DNA of 64,000 bases from the NCBI GenBank assembly GCA_007844125.1, contig CM017567.1, positions 28,761,564-28,825,563 of the forward strand. Reading direction: 5' to 3'. Made by a program: the position numbers and the translations under genes. This document shows, in pieces, positions 33,420 through 45,419 of this stretch. Numbering within the stretch: the stretch's first letter is position 1; every line of letters begins with the position of its first letter. A model generated the notes under the pieces. It saw only the letters and a program-made list of their open reading frames with translations, searched no databases and had not been told where the DNA came from. This DNA is from Sinonovacula constricta (taxonomy: Eukaryota > Mollusca > Bivalvia > Cardiida > Solecurtidae).

Positions 33420-34060
33420 TAGTATTACAATGTGTAGCTACGGTGGCACAGTATGATCTTCCACCCACGAAATAATGTCGTATCGATAAGCCATTTAACA
33501 AGGCGGCCAAGACCTCGTTAGTCTAGTAGACTTGCAAGTAGATGTGTAATGTAAACAAATCAATTAATAAGGAATAGTATGACCATGTCATATTCTAATT
33601 ACTAAGTAATAAGAATATATATTCAAGAAAAACATTGATGCAATGCATCAAAGACGACGCAAAAAATGTAGTGTACCAGTAAGAGAAATATGACAAAAAT
33701 AATAAGAAATACATAATAAAAAAATAAAATAAAATAAATAATCGAAATTTAACATATTTGACTATCATTATCTGACGACAGTTTTTTATTGTGACAATCA
33801 CGGCAGTTTTTGATGTGGCATTGGCCTTTTAAGGCATTTTTTTAGTTATTGCATGCTGATGAACCGTATTTCAGATTACCTCTTAGATCACATCGGTAAA
33901 CATCCTGGTCATATTACTCTCCAGTGGCAATCAGCAAACACGATCACAGTAGACAAGGTATTCACATGCAAGCCAAATGTAAAAGTAAAAACAAATATGT
34001 GATGAATCATTTAACAAAAAGAGCAAAACGCAAATCCTTTTAAAATGACATTTCAAATAC

Positions 34061-34102
<42 letters not shown>

Positions 34103-35595
34103 CATGATCGCAAATTATTCAGATTCAGAAATGACATAGTATTGGCGATATTCTTTTAAAAATAAATTATATTCCGGTAAAATTGCTTTTATCAGATGAA
34201 CAAAACAATAAGTCACAACAGATAATAAGTTTGCTGTGATTTTAAATGAAGCCTAATGAAAAATTTTGGGAATAAATGACATATATATAAAAGTGTTGGT
34301 ACGCAGAGTTTTATACGTAGAAAAATAAATATGCCAAATGATCCAATGAAAAATCGAAATTAACACCGGCGTGAATTTGGGCAGGGACCTCTAGCTTTAA
34401 AAAGAACTGATTGCCAGCTTCGTGTCATGGTAACGTTTAAATTATAATGTTAACGCTGCTACTGTAACACGACCATTATTATATGACATACGTTTATGTT
34501 TAATGCTGATTTGCATCATCATGTTGCATTTGATATTCTTCTTTTAATGAAGCCTACTAAATGCAAACTTCGAACTTTTACCTTAAATCCCTTCTAACTA
34601 AGAGACGTATCTTTGGATTGAAGAGTGGATAAAGCACATGTGGACGGTATATTGTACAAAACTATAACTGTCTATAAACGCATATAGGTGTAAAAGGTTT
34701 GCTTTACAATAAACTACTTAATAATCATACTTAATACATAAGAAGCTGAAGAAGTCTTTGTATAATTTTGCTGTTCAAAAATATTGTTTAAAAATAGATC
34801 TGTTTATAGTTTAAATTGTAACACTGTGCCAGTTTAAAAGCAAAGTGCAAGAAAGTGTTTATTCTTTCGATGCCGTAGTTCTTCGTTTTTCACATTATCA
34901 ACGATGAAAAATATGTTTTCATTTATTATCATTTATTACCCACCCATGATACCTTTATTTCTTTAAAGTTCTTGTTTCTTTTTTATGCCATAATTTATTT
35001 AAAAGTATATTTCCAATTTTTTTACAAACAAACGAATCCATTACATGGCATCTATAAACAGATGGTGTTTTCAAAAACTAGATCTTACGAAACTACGGCT
35101 GTGTGGGCGATATTCGTGTTGCTTTTTAATCCCCCACTCCTATATAAATAGGCGTCTGTGATTTAATTCAAAGTGAGATGGAACTGTTTAGATCGTTTAA
35201 GGCATGCATTACATTAGGAAGTTGTATCACCAGAAAACAAATGAGTTTGTCTGGACTTTTTCGTAAATTTGCATTGCAATATCTGTGATTTTATTTCCCT
35301 AACGTTACATATTTTGCATTTGATTTAATAATCTGTTTCCTGTTTGAAAATACTGACGAAAATTTAACATCTACCTAAATAAACCTTTCTTACATCTTAC
35401 TAATAGTTAATTATTTATTAATTATTAGTCAGCCATCATTTTACAAACATAGATCAATGAACCTTGTGTAATTATGGTGCATTCTCTTGCCTTTACTGTT
35501 TGTTTTGTTGAATTGCTCTCACGATTGCATTTCGGTTCCAATATCAGTTCCGATAAATCTTAAGAACAAAGGGAAACTATACTACTTCTATTGTG
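33420..35595. other. Mostly unassigned DNA
   Basis: Contains an A-family fragment at about 33955-34030 (ATGCAAGCCAAATGTAAAAG, GTGATGAATCATTTAAC) and an (AAT)n tract at 34064-34102. The rest shows nothing recognisable. Confidence 0.45.
34064..34102. repeat. (AAT)n microsatellite
   Basis: Thirteen pure AAT units. Confidence 0.95.
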
Positions 35596-35661
35596 ACACA
35601 TCTTGAAACGTATGTTCGGGTATAAAGAAGCTTTTTCACATTCTTTAAGGGCACCATATCG

Positions 35662-36110
35662 CATATGAAAACACTTATGCAGCAAGACATAAGCCATCCT
35701 GCATTTAATAGCAATGTTTTATACAAGTTGAAGAAAATCAAGGGTCTCAATAACTTTTCTGACCACTTTACAAAACTTATCAGAAAATGTATTGCTGACG
35801 GTTACAACCCGGGAATCCTTCATCAGCATTGCTTGCAATGGACCCTTTTACAGTTAAGGACTTGCATTGCTTTTAAATTATACGATGACCGGACAGGTCG
35901 TTGAGACAATATGAAAACAGTGACTTAAAGCCACTAATTGGACAGTCACTGATGGATTTTTCTTCATCTCTCCAGTAGAACCCTTTATTGGTGAGACAAC
36001 TTCAGCAGTCTCCAAGCCCTTTAAGTGAGATTGCAAAGTGGATATGGCATCGAGATTTTTTGTACCTTCTTTTATTAAAAAATGTCAATTGCGCTTAAAT
36101 CCTCCTTTTA
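35662..36110 (+). pseudogene. Second copy of the RT C-terminal fragment and 3' region
   Basis: Encodes MKTLMQQDISHPAF and KKIKGLNNFSDHFTKLIRK, then IADGYNPGIL, nearly the same as 9520-9690. It continues through the shared 3' region (GATGACCGGACAGGTCGTTGAGAC, CAGTGACTTAAAGCCA) to about 36110. Relative to the first copy it lacks everything upstream of the MKTLMQ block, the pattern of 5' truncation expected of target-primed reverse transcription. Confidence 0.75.
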
Positions 36111-36439
36111 AGATATATCATTTTAAAACTTATAACTGATACTGATGTATGGTGGAATCGAACGAAATAACAAATTTCTGAAATTCTTTTTGTTATTATT
36201 AAAAGCAAGGTCGGTATTTCAACGTTTCTACGATATATTAAGAGATTTCTAATAAAGAATACATCTTTCTAGGAAATTCGATGTTGGTTACTTACAGAGA
36301 TTTTAATTTCCAGAAAATACCAATTCATATGAAGTAGTCGTAAAATAAAACGAAAATGAATTAAAAGGCTAAAACAATGCCATATCTATATCTTTCCTTG
36401 TGTACAGTTATCAATCTTGTATGAAAAGTGAATGTAGTA

Positions 36440-36564
36440 TTATGTTTAACATACACCCACACAAAGACTCTTCGTAATTTTGGTTTAAATTTCGCATTTG
36501 CTTCCATAAAATGTTGTGAATGTGCTTGTTTCCATTGAACATATTTCTTTAGTTTGCAACACAT
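36440..36564 (-). repeat. Single-arm relative of the 41.3-kb hairpin element
   Basis: On the minus strand: TTCAATGGAAACAAGCACAT, CACAACATTTTATGGAAGC and GCGAAATTTAAACC match one arm plus loop of 41338-41460. The opposite arm is absent or unrecognisable. Confidence 0.6.
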
Positions 36565-36627
36565 TATTAAAACTAACGTGAAACAGATTTACTAAGTGGA
36601 AACCTCACCATTTACAAGACTCAATTT

Positions 36628-36748
36628 TAAGAAAAGGTCCTTTTAAAATTCTCACTGATATTTAAATCTAATCTACCTCTAGACAAAGGCAAACATGGTT
36701 ATTGTAAATGTGACACACAGAGACGAGACATAGCACAGTAAAAGAACC
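36628..36748 (+). repeat. B-family left-end fragment
   Basis: AAGAAAAGGTCCTTTTAAAA, CTCTAGACAAAGGCAAAC and GAGACGAGACATAGCACAG. It stops before the core. Confidence 0.7.
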
Positions 36749-36896
36749 GAGGACCTCAAATATGACAGGTGGCAACGATTACATTCTGGCAAAAAGCAAC
36801 AACATTTTGGATGAAGTTCGTAAATATAGTTTATAACATATTAACTAGATCAAAATGACTAGATCTTGAAAGAACTATGCAAAATATTTATTAAAA

Positions 36897-37225
36897 CTAG
36901 TTTATTTGTTTGTTTGTTTATTGGGTTTATCGTCCCACCAACAGTATTTCAGTTATCTGGAGACGGTGTCCACTTGAAGCATATATATTGCTGCCTTCAC
37001 TGTGTATAGCATGCCGTGAACACATGTTATGATACCACACCCAGTCACATTATCCTGACACCGGGCCAACCAGTCGTGGAACTACCCTTATATTTGCTTG
37101 AGCGTTAGCAAGGGAGCTGTACCACTACCATTTTTAACGACTTTGGTATGTCGCGGCCCAGGTTCGATCCCGGGGCCTCCGTATTTGAAGCCGACGCTCT
37201 ACCGATTGCGCTACCACGTCCGGTT
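36897..37225 (-). mobile_element. Full-length tRNA-headed SINE, type 3, with TSD
   Basis: On the minus strand the head is CCGGACGTGGTAGCGCAATCGG (A box TAGCGCAATCGG) with a B-box-like GGATCGAACCT. The body is shared with 7818-8095, and the tail is AAACCCAATAAACAAACAAAC. The head starts at about 37225 and the tail lies at about 36902-36925. Flanking ACTAGTTT occurs at 36896-36903 and again at 37226-37233, consistent with an 8-bp or longer target-site duplication. The (CAAA)n tail suggests mobilisation by a LINE with a similar 3' end (inference). Confidence 0.85.
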
Positions 37226-37239
37226 ACTAGTTTGTTACG

Positions 37240-38760
37240 GTGGGATGTAATTGTCAAAATATATATACACACAAACAACATTAAAAACAACAAAGAAACA
37301 ATCAAAACAAACAAATAAAGAAAACTTCAATAGCGGCTTGAAATTAACAAAATTCGTTAAATAAACTTCATGCACACATTATGATGGTTCAATACGTCTC
37401 TTCAAAATTTCTTAGTTTAATTATTAACTATCAAGCAAGTATGATTATACGTCTTAACGTTGTCAGTTCGTTGCTCGGGTATTTATCGCATAACTTGTTA
37501 CTATGGTAATGTTTCTGTTTTGATCATATAATTTCTAAACGGTCCCTTCAGTTATGTTATCCATTAAGTCGCCACCACAATAAATGCTGATCCTTGTACT
37601 CTATAACCAGTCTAGGAAATATAATCTATCATGGACCGCATAATTAATTCTTTCCCGGACCATTGTCAAAGAAAAAACTGACCCTGTCTCTGTTTGTGCA
37701 ATTTTAACCAGTTTGGTTGCTCTTAATATATTAAGTTACATAGTGAAGTTTCAACCATAATAATGAAGACAAAGCACCAAGACGAATAAATATAATTAAG
37801 TGTTGGGTGAGTAATTTATGCCTATGTTTTGTGTACATTTGCCGTTTGAAATGCTCGTAGTGTCAACGAGTGTTTAGTAAAACTACTTCGTTTTGGTATA
37901 CATTATTAGCCTCATATAATTATACGAAGTTAATATAAATTGCAGAATTTAATATTGACAAACTAGACAAAGATTGCACGTTTCATGCCGGTGCAACAAT
38001 TAAATAAATGAGCTACAACAAGACACTTTGATTAAACAAATATTTTGTACAAACACCGACAAAAAATAGCGGTTCAGGTTCGACAGATACATATCTATAA
38101 GAATTACATTTATTGTGCGACATGTAATAATCCGAAAGTCACATTCCACTGCAGTAGTTATCGTGCGGAGGTTACAATGCAGTCTGCTTGATCCGGTTAA
38201 TAGCCCGGCGGGGATCCATGAGTCATCTCGGGAAAAGTATTGTTCGTGGAGGGAGAGGAGATAGCTATTTGTCTGTATACAGACAGTTTCCCATAAATAA
38301 TTTTCCCTGTCATAACGTAGTATATAAAAAGCATCATTATTTAGATTGGTTTTCCATTTTACAATTTATGCAGACTAAGAGATGAAAAGAGGGATATAAA
38401 AATATGTTCGTAAGACTCCAAAATATTTAAGGTGTTTTATCCCTTTTGACTTTTCAAAAGCAAAAAAAAAGAATCAACATGTTATGAGAATTTCGCCAAC
38501 TGAATATTTTAAAACAAAAAGTTTTATATATTATTTGCATATTTTGCGACGACCTTGTTAAAACATTTATTTACTGTAGTGATTTTATATGTTTATTTTT
38601 ACTTTTGTCACATTTTTTTTCACAGAACCATGCTAGAGATATAATTATTTTATTTTCTTATTATTTTAAATTGTACTTTACTACAGTGTGCTGTTTACAT
38701 GATACGTTAATGATAAACATCGCCATTAGACTTCGGCCCTGGATTTAAAGGCTGATCTTT
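37240..38760. other. Unassigned DNA
   Basis: No gene recognised. A small GC-richer patch lies at 38150-38260. No repeat copy matched within this window. Confidence 0.35.
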
Positions 38761-38767
38761 ACACAAA

Positions 38768-39001
38768 CATAACGAGATCTCTTAAAACATGCCACAGAAA
38801 CCAGTTAAGACTATATTGACGACATCCAGCTATTGTGGTATAGAAAGACTCCAGGACATATCTGGGTATAACTATCAGAGCAGCGCATGTCATGTGGAAG
38901 ACCTTACTTCGTCATTTGCTCCGTTCGGGATTCGAACCGACGCAGTGAGGGATTAAACAAGCAGAGAGTGGATGACTCTAACACTACGCAACGGGCCGCC
39001 C
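38768..39001 (-). repeat. V-SINE-like SINE, minus strand
   Basis: Minus-strand head GGGCGGCCCGTTGCGTAGTG with B-box-like GGTTCGAATCCCG, then AGGTCTTCCACATGAC, TATACCCAGATATGTCC, CAATAGCTGGATGTCG, ending near 38768. Body elements follow the same order as in 63668-63935. Confidence 0.8.
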
Positions 39002-39059
39002 ATAATGAGATACGCTGTTAATCACACGAGTGAATAGTCCTTAATAGCCACGAGTCTTC

Positions 39060-39840
39060 AACGAATAAATGACAGTGTAATGGCTTTTAGGCCATAGGGA
39101 CGCAAAAACGCTCCTCATCTCATATTTGTTTTATAAACATGTGTATATTTGCTTTATTACAAAAGGATGATACGATGGACATTGTAGCCTTAATTGATTG
39201 CCATGTCTCAATCTTCATCTGGTTGTTAGTCGTACGTAGGTCGATATTTGACCGATTTGTTAAATGGTCTATTAATATTTGCACTACATGATGCGTGGGA
39301 GGAACATTATCTTGTTACAGAGCCATGCGAAGAAGTCCATCAGATGGAAGGTTTATTGGGGCAAGTCGTGATATCACTGAAGATTGGGTGACTGTCAAAA
39401 CTGTGGACATTTTTTTGTAATGATATAACGTCTCCTTGGAAAATAATATTCCACTTCGAGGTGGCTATGAATGTGTTTGTATTTGTTTTTTCATATTATA
39501 TAGATTTTATTTATAAAAGCGGATGAGACATAGATTATTGCAGTTGCTTGCTGAAGATAAACGTATAAACGACGCAACATGTGAAGTTAAACATGAAAAT
39601 TTAATAATAACCTGAAGTGATAATTTATGCGGTGTTATTTAACAAAGTGCTTTTAACAAACTTAAGAACCGCAATCAAACATGTCTGTTTCCAGACCGCT
39701 TTATTTACGAGAAAATAGTCCAGTCTTGCTTACATTAGACAAGCATGACTTAGTTTATAATAAGCTTATCTGGCGTACAAATGGTCTCGTTCACTCCGTT
39801 CTCTTGAAGTATTTTCTCTCAGTACTTATTTATAGTTTGT
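39060..39840 (+). repeat. Repeat C, copy 1 (about 780 bp)
   Basis: Collinear with 45420-46400 over its whole length: ATGACAGTGTAATGGCTTTTAGG, TTGTTAGTCGTACGTAGGTCG, ACTACATGATGCGTGGGAGG, GTCCATCAGATGGAAGG and CTTACATTAGACAAGC. No open frame is conserved between the copies, so it looks non-coding. Class unknown. Confidence 0.8.
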
Positions 39841-41290
39841 TTGTTTCTAAATATCGTTCCATTTGCTGATCCAGAAAAAGTATTCACAGGCCCAATTGTA
39901 AAAACCTTACAATACGCCGTTCTTGATTATATTATCGTGAATATTTATGGGGTATCTTACCCATGGCAAACGTATTTTTGCATTTTGCACATTGCGTTTT
40001 GGTCCTCTTGAATAGCGATATTATGCAGAATACAAGATTAAGATTATCCTAAGCGGACCAGTTGGCACCTACATGATAAAATCTTCATAAAAAGGCATTT
40101 CGTCTTTATAGAGAGGCTCATGTTTTGTTAAATATCATTTGAAAAGCGTATATGGTATTGTGTCTCAGTGTTGGAAAGGCTGATTTAGTGTTTGTTTAGT
40201 AATTATATAGTTGGTTGGAAAATACAATTTGCTGATTGCATCTTAAGGCACACCTCATTATAAAGATCGGCCAATGGGATTAAAAAACAACAACATAGGG
40301 TGTCGGTACTAAGGGCCATACAATGCAGATGAGATCTAAGATATACACTTACTTTGTATGACATCATGACCATTCAAAGAAATAAAAAATAACAATACAG
40401 AATTAAGGCTCTGAAAACCAAGAAAATGTTAAAGATATAAAAGTTACTGCTAGACGATATTACGTTTAACGCAAAATATGCAAAATGTACATAACACCTC
40501 ACTTGCCAAATTTTAAAGATATAGATTCGTTCTGTATTTGAAATAAAACACATGTTTGCCAGTTGTTTGCGGCATCGGATTATATTTTCTCAAAAAGCAA
40601 AAACAACAACAACAAAAAACAGTGGACACGCAATTCTAAAATAGCTACAAGTTTCTTTTCTATCGCTGCTGGTCATCGTTTAATTGTCCGGCGAAAAAAC
40701 AACGCTTGAGTGATGGTGCTGTATATCTATTTCGTTATGACATGGAATAATTGTTTGTGGGATAGTGTATGTATGCAGACGGATGGCTAGCCACTATTAA
40801 CAAGAAGTATCTCTGCAGCCATGACTCAGGCTTTCCCTGCAGGGCTGCAAACCAAATTTTGGACAGAAACTGAACTGCAGCCAGCATTCGCGCAATAGAC
40901 ACTGCAACTTCTATAATGTTCAGTACAATTTATACAATTTACTGCATAAATTCCCTCTGATGCACTTTCCAGGTTTTGAATTGTGTGAAAATCTTTTAAG
41001 TTATTAAACAGTTCGAGGGGCCTCTATCAAATTGTTTGTGCTTGCGCATACAAAGCCGGGGTCTATGACATGTCAGTGGTCCAATTAGTTATAAGGCTCT
41101 AGATATATTCTAAGACGCAGAAGCTTAAAAGAGTTCAAGGATAGCCATTTATTGTGGCGGGGACTAAAAAGCTAAGGTTTACAATAGGAGCTGCATTCTA
41201 ATTACATGCTCCTGAAAAGTAATATCCCAAACAGAATCAGCAGAAAATTATGCAAGCGAAGGCCTGAGCAGAGGAAACAGCACAAAGAAC
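39840..41290. other. Unassigned DNA
   Basis: Nothing recognisable. Contains short A-rich runs and a CTGCAG-rich patch near 40810-40890. Confidence 0.35.
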
Positions 41291-41337
41291 AAGTCGATGA
41301 TTGGTTAATAATAGATTTCATTTCAAAACAGTTGTTC

Positions 41338-41460
41338 AATGGAAACAAGCACATTCACAACATCTAATAGAAGCAATTGCGAAATTTATATATAGTTCTA
41401 ATTTTGGTTTAAATTTCGCAATTGCTTCCATTAGTTGTTGTGAATGTGCTTGTTTCCATT
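41338..41460. repeat. Near-perfect 52-bp-arm hairpin (foldback element)
   Basis: Left arm 41338-41389 begins AATGGAAACAAGCACATTCA. The right arm 41409-41460 is its reverse complement with about two mismatches. The loop is ~20 nt. Flanking sequence to the left (AATAATAGATTTCATTTCAAAAC) recurs near 54945-54975, and one arm recurs at 36440-36564, so this is a repeat family rather than a unique hairpin. Confidence 0.85.
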
Positions 41461-42038
41461 TAGCAAATGATTTGAAAAAAAAAACATGTGTAAAAGGGAT
41501 TTTTTAAAAAGTGTCAATTCTATGAAATAAGTTCCTTGTTTTTATTGAAAACTCCTGTCAAATGTTAATAGCTTGAAGGTTTTGCGTTCATTTAAGCAAT
41601 AATTACTGTCATCGAATGGCAGCCTAAATCAGGACAGTAACAAACAACATCAGTTTCTTAACATCAACAACAGCAAACATTGCAAATATTTCAAGACGGT
41701 AACACATCATATTTGATTTTGCGCTAAATAAAAACGCTGATAAAATGGAATGGTCACGCGGATAAAGTTCATTATTTGGGATCAGTTTTAAATGATCATT
41801 AAATTATTTATTACTCGAGGCGTTTAGAGTAGTGCTAACGTTACATGTAAAACAGTACCAATGTTTTTTATCTGAATAAATAAAAATGCCAAAAATGTTT
41901 TTTAAAAAGTAAAATAACCTGAAAATTTGCAAGTGGCGTTTTGTTACAAATATTAATGAGTATAATGATAATAAAATATTATCAAAGCTTCAATAAGTCT
42001 CAATTTTCCTTTTTTAAATAATTGTAAATAGTTAAAAT

Positions 42039-42043
42039 TATAA

Positions 42044-42094
<51 letters not shown>

Positions 42095-42102
42095 TAATAA
42101 TA

Positions 42103-42143
<41 letters not shown>

Positions 42144-42208
42144 TATTATTATTATTATTATTATGAGAAGAAGAAGAAGATGATGATGTTGATGAAGAAG
42201 AAGAAGAA
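42039..42208. repeat. Compound trinucleotide microsatellite (AAT)n(ATT)n(GAA)n(GAT)n(GAA)n
   Basis: AAT units to about 42103 switch to ATT units to about 42164, forming a ~60-bp-arm inverted repeat. GAA, GAT and again GAA runs follow to about 42208. Frames across it encode homopolymer-like Asn/Tyr or Ile tracts and are artefacts. Confidence 0.95.
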
Positions 42209-42214
42209 TATGAA

Positions 42215-43640
42215 AACATAGAACAAATACAGTCTTCAATTTAATGACAAAATATTGTTCAGTGTGTAGTCTTATTGTATACATACAAAAGTTTGAACAT
42301 ATGTAGGAGCCAACATGTAAAACACACTGTAATGATTAACTTTATGGTAAAAAAATATGAGGAGCAATTTTTAGGGTTCTTTATTTCCGACGGTTAGTTA
42401 CCATAATTGAATATTTTAATTGATGTTTCCATGATCTCATTATCGTTAAGATCATACATTGAATTTGATAGCGACAGGAAATGTCAAATGGGAATAATGC
42501 AGAGGAAGAAACCTTTTCAATTTTTGATAAGAATGTCGCAGAAAAAATCTTGCAAGAACCAAATCGTGTTATTTTTGTTGGAATTTTAGGACAAGAGTCT
42601 AAAGGAAAAAAAAGCAAAAAGTTGTTTTCTTGTTCTGAATCCAATTTGTTGCATATTTAAATTACTTCTGCGTGACATTTTTAGAATTCGTTTATTCCCA
42701 TCAGACAGACTGTGATAAGACAGTAGTATAACATCAGCAAAGGAGTGATTGATACAAAAAAGTGAATTACTTTATTTGTCAAGGTCAGAAGCCGTATTCA
42801 TTGCTTCTGTTACTTTTATGTGACATTTAAAGTAGACTTATAATTTACTGCAAAAGCCATAAAACGTTAATTTTTTCTTACACGCAGTTTTACTATTGCT
42901 TTAGTCAAATTAAAAGTGTAAGTCATTGTTTTGTCATTTATCAGTGAATCCAAAGTTGTGCTTATAAAAACGCACAATTATTTCAAATTCTTGTAAATGT
43001 CAAGCCGTATATTTAAGCAATAAACCTTACAAGGATCAAAATGCCACGATGAAATGGTAAAGAAAATTTAAAATTGTACATATTTCACTACTGTTATCAT
43101 TTAAGTAGTCTCCTGATGATAATAATCACTCAATCATATTTTTACAGAAAACACATATATAATAAAATTCGAAATATCTGTCTTACTTGAAACAGTTGAT
43201 AAGTTTTTGAAAAGTATGTTAAAAGAATAATGCACAATAATAACGAAAGTTTATATTTTGGGGTTTTGTTGAATTATTAACCACCCGTCGTTACATTATG
43301 ATACATATATATCTTTACGGAGTGGAGTGGGATGGCCTCGACCCACACACCTATTGACGAGATTATTATTATTAGTAGTATTAATATGAAAATTGCAATC
43401 GTTATTGTCTTTTTAGACTGACCATTTATCTATTCAACTGTGCCCACAAATGATTATATTGATATCGGTTTAGGTAAATGGTAATTTATCGACACCCACC
43501 ACATTCTTAAACAGATAATTGATATTGAATCTGTTAATTGGGACTTCGAGACGCAACAGACGCAATATTGCCTGTCATTAAGTGTAATTCAATGCTCATT
43601 TTTATCTTTATCGGGCAGTAGGAAGGCAACGCCATAACCC
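42215..43640. other. Unassigned DNA
   Basis: No repeat copy or gene recognised. Overlapping frames on both strands near 42381-42644 lack domains. Confidence 0.35.
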
Positions 43641-43644
43641 TGCT

Positions 43645-43765
43645 TTATTAAGTATCGTTAAGAGCCATCAATTTGTTAGCATTACGGCCTGTCCATATTT
43701 GACCAGTATCATATCTTCTAATAGATTTTTAAATAATATGATACGTGGGGTGGACACTGCTCACG
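43645..43765 (+). repeat. Diverged repeat-C fragment
   Basis: CAATTTGTTAGCATTACGGCCTGTCCATATTTGACCAG and AATATGATACGTGGGGTGGAC echo the GTTAGTCG...CGATATTTGACC and ATGATGCGTGGGAGG blocks of repeat C. Confidence 0.4.
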
Positions 43766-44369
43766 CACGGTTTTGGGATCAATGACGAGACTTTTCGAAC
43801 ACATTGAATTGATCTTCTTTATCCTGCCCAATCACAAAAGCCCCTATGAACTATTACCTTAATTTGTACCGACTTTGATGTAACTTGGTTGCTTTAATGT
43901 TTACATCATCATATGATCGTGCTACATTATGATCACAGGCGCTAAAGTCACGATATTTAACATTCCTGAAAAACATAAAACAAAAATATCCAATCATGGT
44001 AGCCAGTCATTGGTAATAAACAGTATGTATGACAGAGGCCGTTTGAATTTGACCTTTCTGGGTAATACAAACTGTAAAAGTCAATCTGTAGTACGGTGTA
44101 TGGTATGTATTCTTTTATGGTTAACATATGTACACACTTTTGTCAGGTACATAATTAAATTACGCACTCGTCAATATTATGCCAGTAAGTTTACAACAGT
44201 ATATGTGTTGTCTGTTCGATGCAGTTGACTTTACTATGTTTTGATCGTTATGTTGAACCTTTTGTTTTAAATTTAGACATATCGGGCCCTGTTTATAGTT
44301 ATCACCAGCATAAGGCCATGTCTTATGTCGAAACCGAAACTAAAAGTATGTCTGTTCTTACTGATCAAT

Positions 44370-45095
44370 ATTCCAAGACAGAAGGAGCCTACACTTTCGA
44401 GCATGCACTAACATGGATTTCAGCGCACGATGTGAATATGGGATTTGCCGGCATTTTTTGCCGATACTGAACAACGACATTGCTATCATTATAGCACAGG
44501 GGCACTTATGAGGTAACAAGGTTCTGAACCCAGCCGGTCCATTATACTGCCACCGACAAGTCAGGCGTAATGCTGTCCCCTTAGCCCCGAGCGTTAGGAG
44601 GGAAGCCACTACTTCCAACTTTAAAGTCTTTGGTTTGACCCGGCCGTGGTTTAAACCCGTGACCTCCAAATCGGCTGAAATTACTCTAAAATGCATAATG
44701 TATTCCGCCAGCTTAAATAAAAATTAAACTAGTGCCGTTTAAGGACTCTTCTCAACATTATGTCATAGACGATACTTTTTTCTTCTGGGACATCACGACA
44801 GGTCAACAATTGAAGTTCGTAGAACCAACTTGTAAGACTTATGTGTCACAGTAGCGCCATTGTTCTGATGGTACTAGACAAAGCCACACCCTAGCATCGT
44901 GTCATTCAGTCATTCAGAGGGCCACAATAAGGACATGTTTCGTGGTCCTAAAATACATTAAGTAGCAATCAAACTGTTTACAAGGCTAAGAAGAGGAGCG
45001 AAATTCATTTATATGGCAACGATTGATAAATAGTATACTCACTACACTTTCTTCACTATTAAAGGAAACATACACATATGTTAATATCAACATGA
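44370..45095 (+). repeat. Repeat F, copy 1, split by a SINE
   Basis: GACAGAAGGAGCCTACACTTTCGAGCATGCACTAACATGG (44377-44416) and GGTACTAGACAAAGCCACACCC through AGGAAACATACACATATG (about 44870-45080) correspond to 49835-50130. The intervening 44433-44690 is a tRNA-SINE in minus orientation. Confidence 0.55.
44433..44690 (-). repeat. tRNA-headed SINE, type 2, head-truncated
   Basis: Shares with 45532-45810 the GGCAAAAAATGCCGGC end hairpin, GTGCCCCTGTGCTATAATG, GACTTGTCGGTGGCAG, GTAGTGGCTTCCCTCC and GACCACGGCCGGGTCAAACC equivalents. The tRNA head is truncated. The 112-codon minus-strand frame is SINE-derived. Confidence 0.8.
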
Positions 45096-45104
45096 AGAGA
45101 CAGG

Positions 45105-45335
45105 CAAAAATATGGACCTAGTCTTGATTTTACTTTGTAAAAAGATGTCACAGAGACCAATGATTATACACTTTTGCTTGAGGAACACCCAGGGCAAATG
45201 TTTTGACAGAACCATCGACGTGTTGCAGTTCAGCTGGTGGATCTTCATTTTATGTCCTTCGACCTGAACTGGGCTCGAACCCACGTGGCGAGAGGTTGAG
45301 CAGTTGGAAAAGCTACAAGTCGCCTACTCTACATT
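45105..45335 (-). repeat. V-SINE-like SINE, minus strand, diverged
   Basis: On the minus strand: GTAGGCGACTTGTAGC, B-box-like GTGGGTTCGAGCCC, then GTCGAAGGACATAAAATG, CCACCAGCTGAAC and GGTTCTGTCAAAACATTTG. The head is partly decayed. Confidence 0.65.
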
Positions 45336-45419
45336 TGCATCACTCGCGCTTATTTTATTATCGGATAAGATGTAGATCATATACGTGAATACTTAATTAT
45401 GTCCACCTTCTCGAATCCT

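Noticed and set aside
41953..42284. Asn/Tyr/Ser-rich frames
   Set aside because: Translation of a compound trinucleotide microsatellite.
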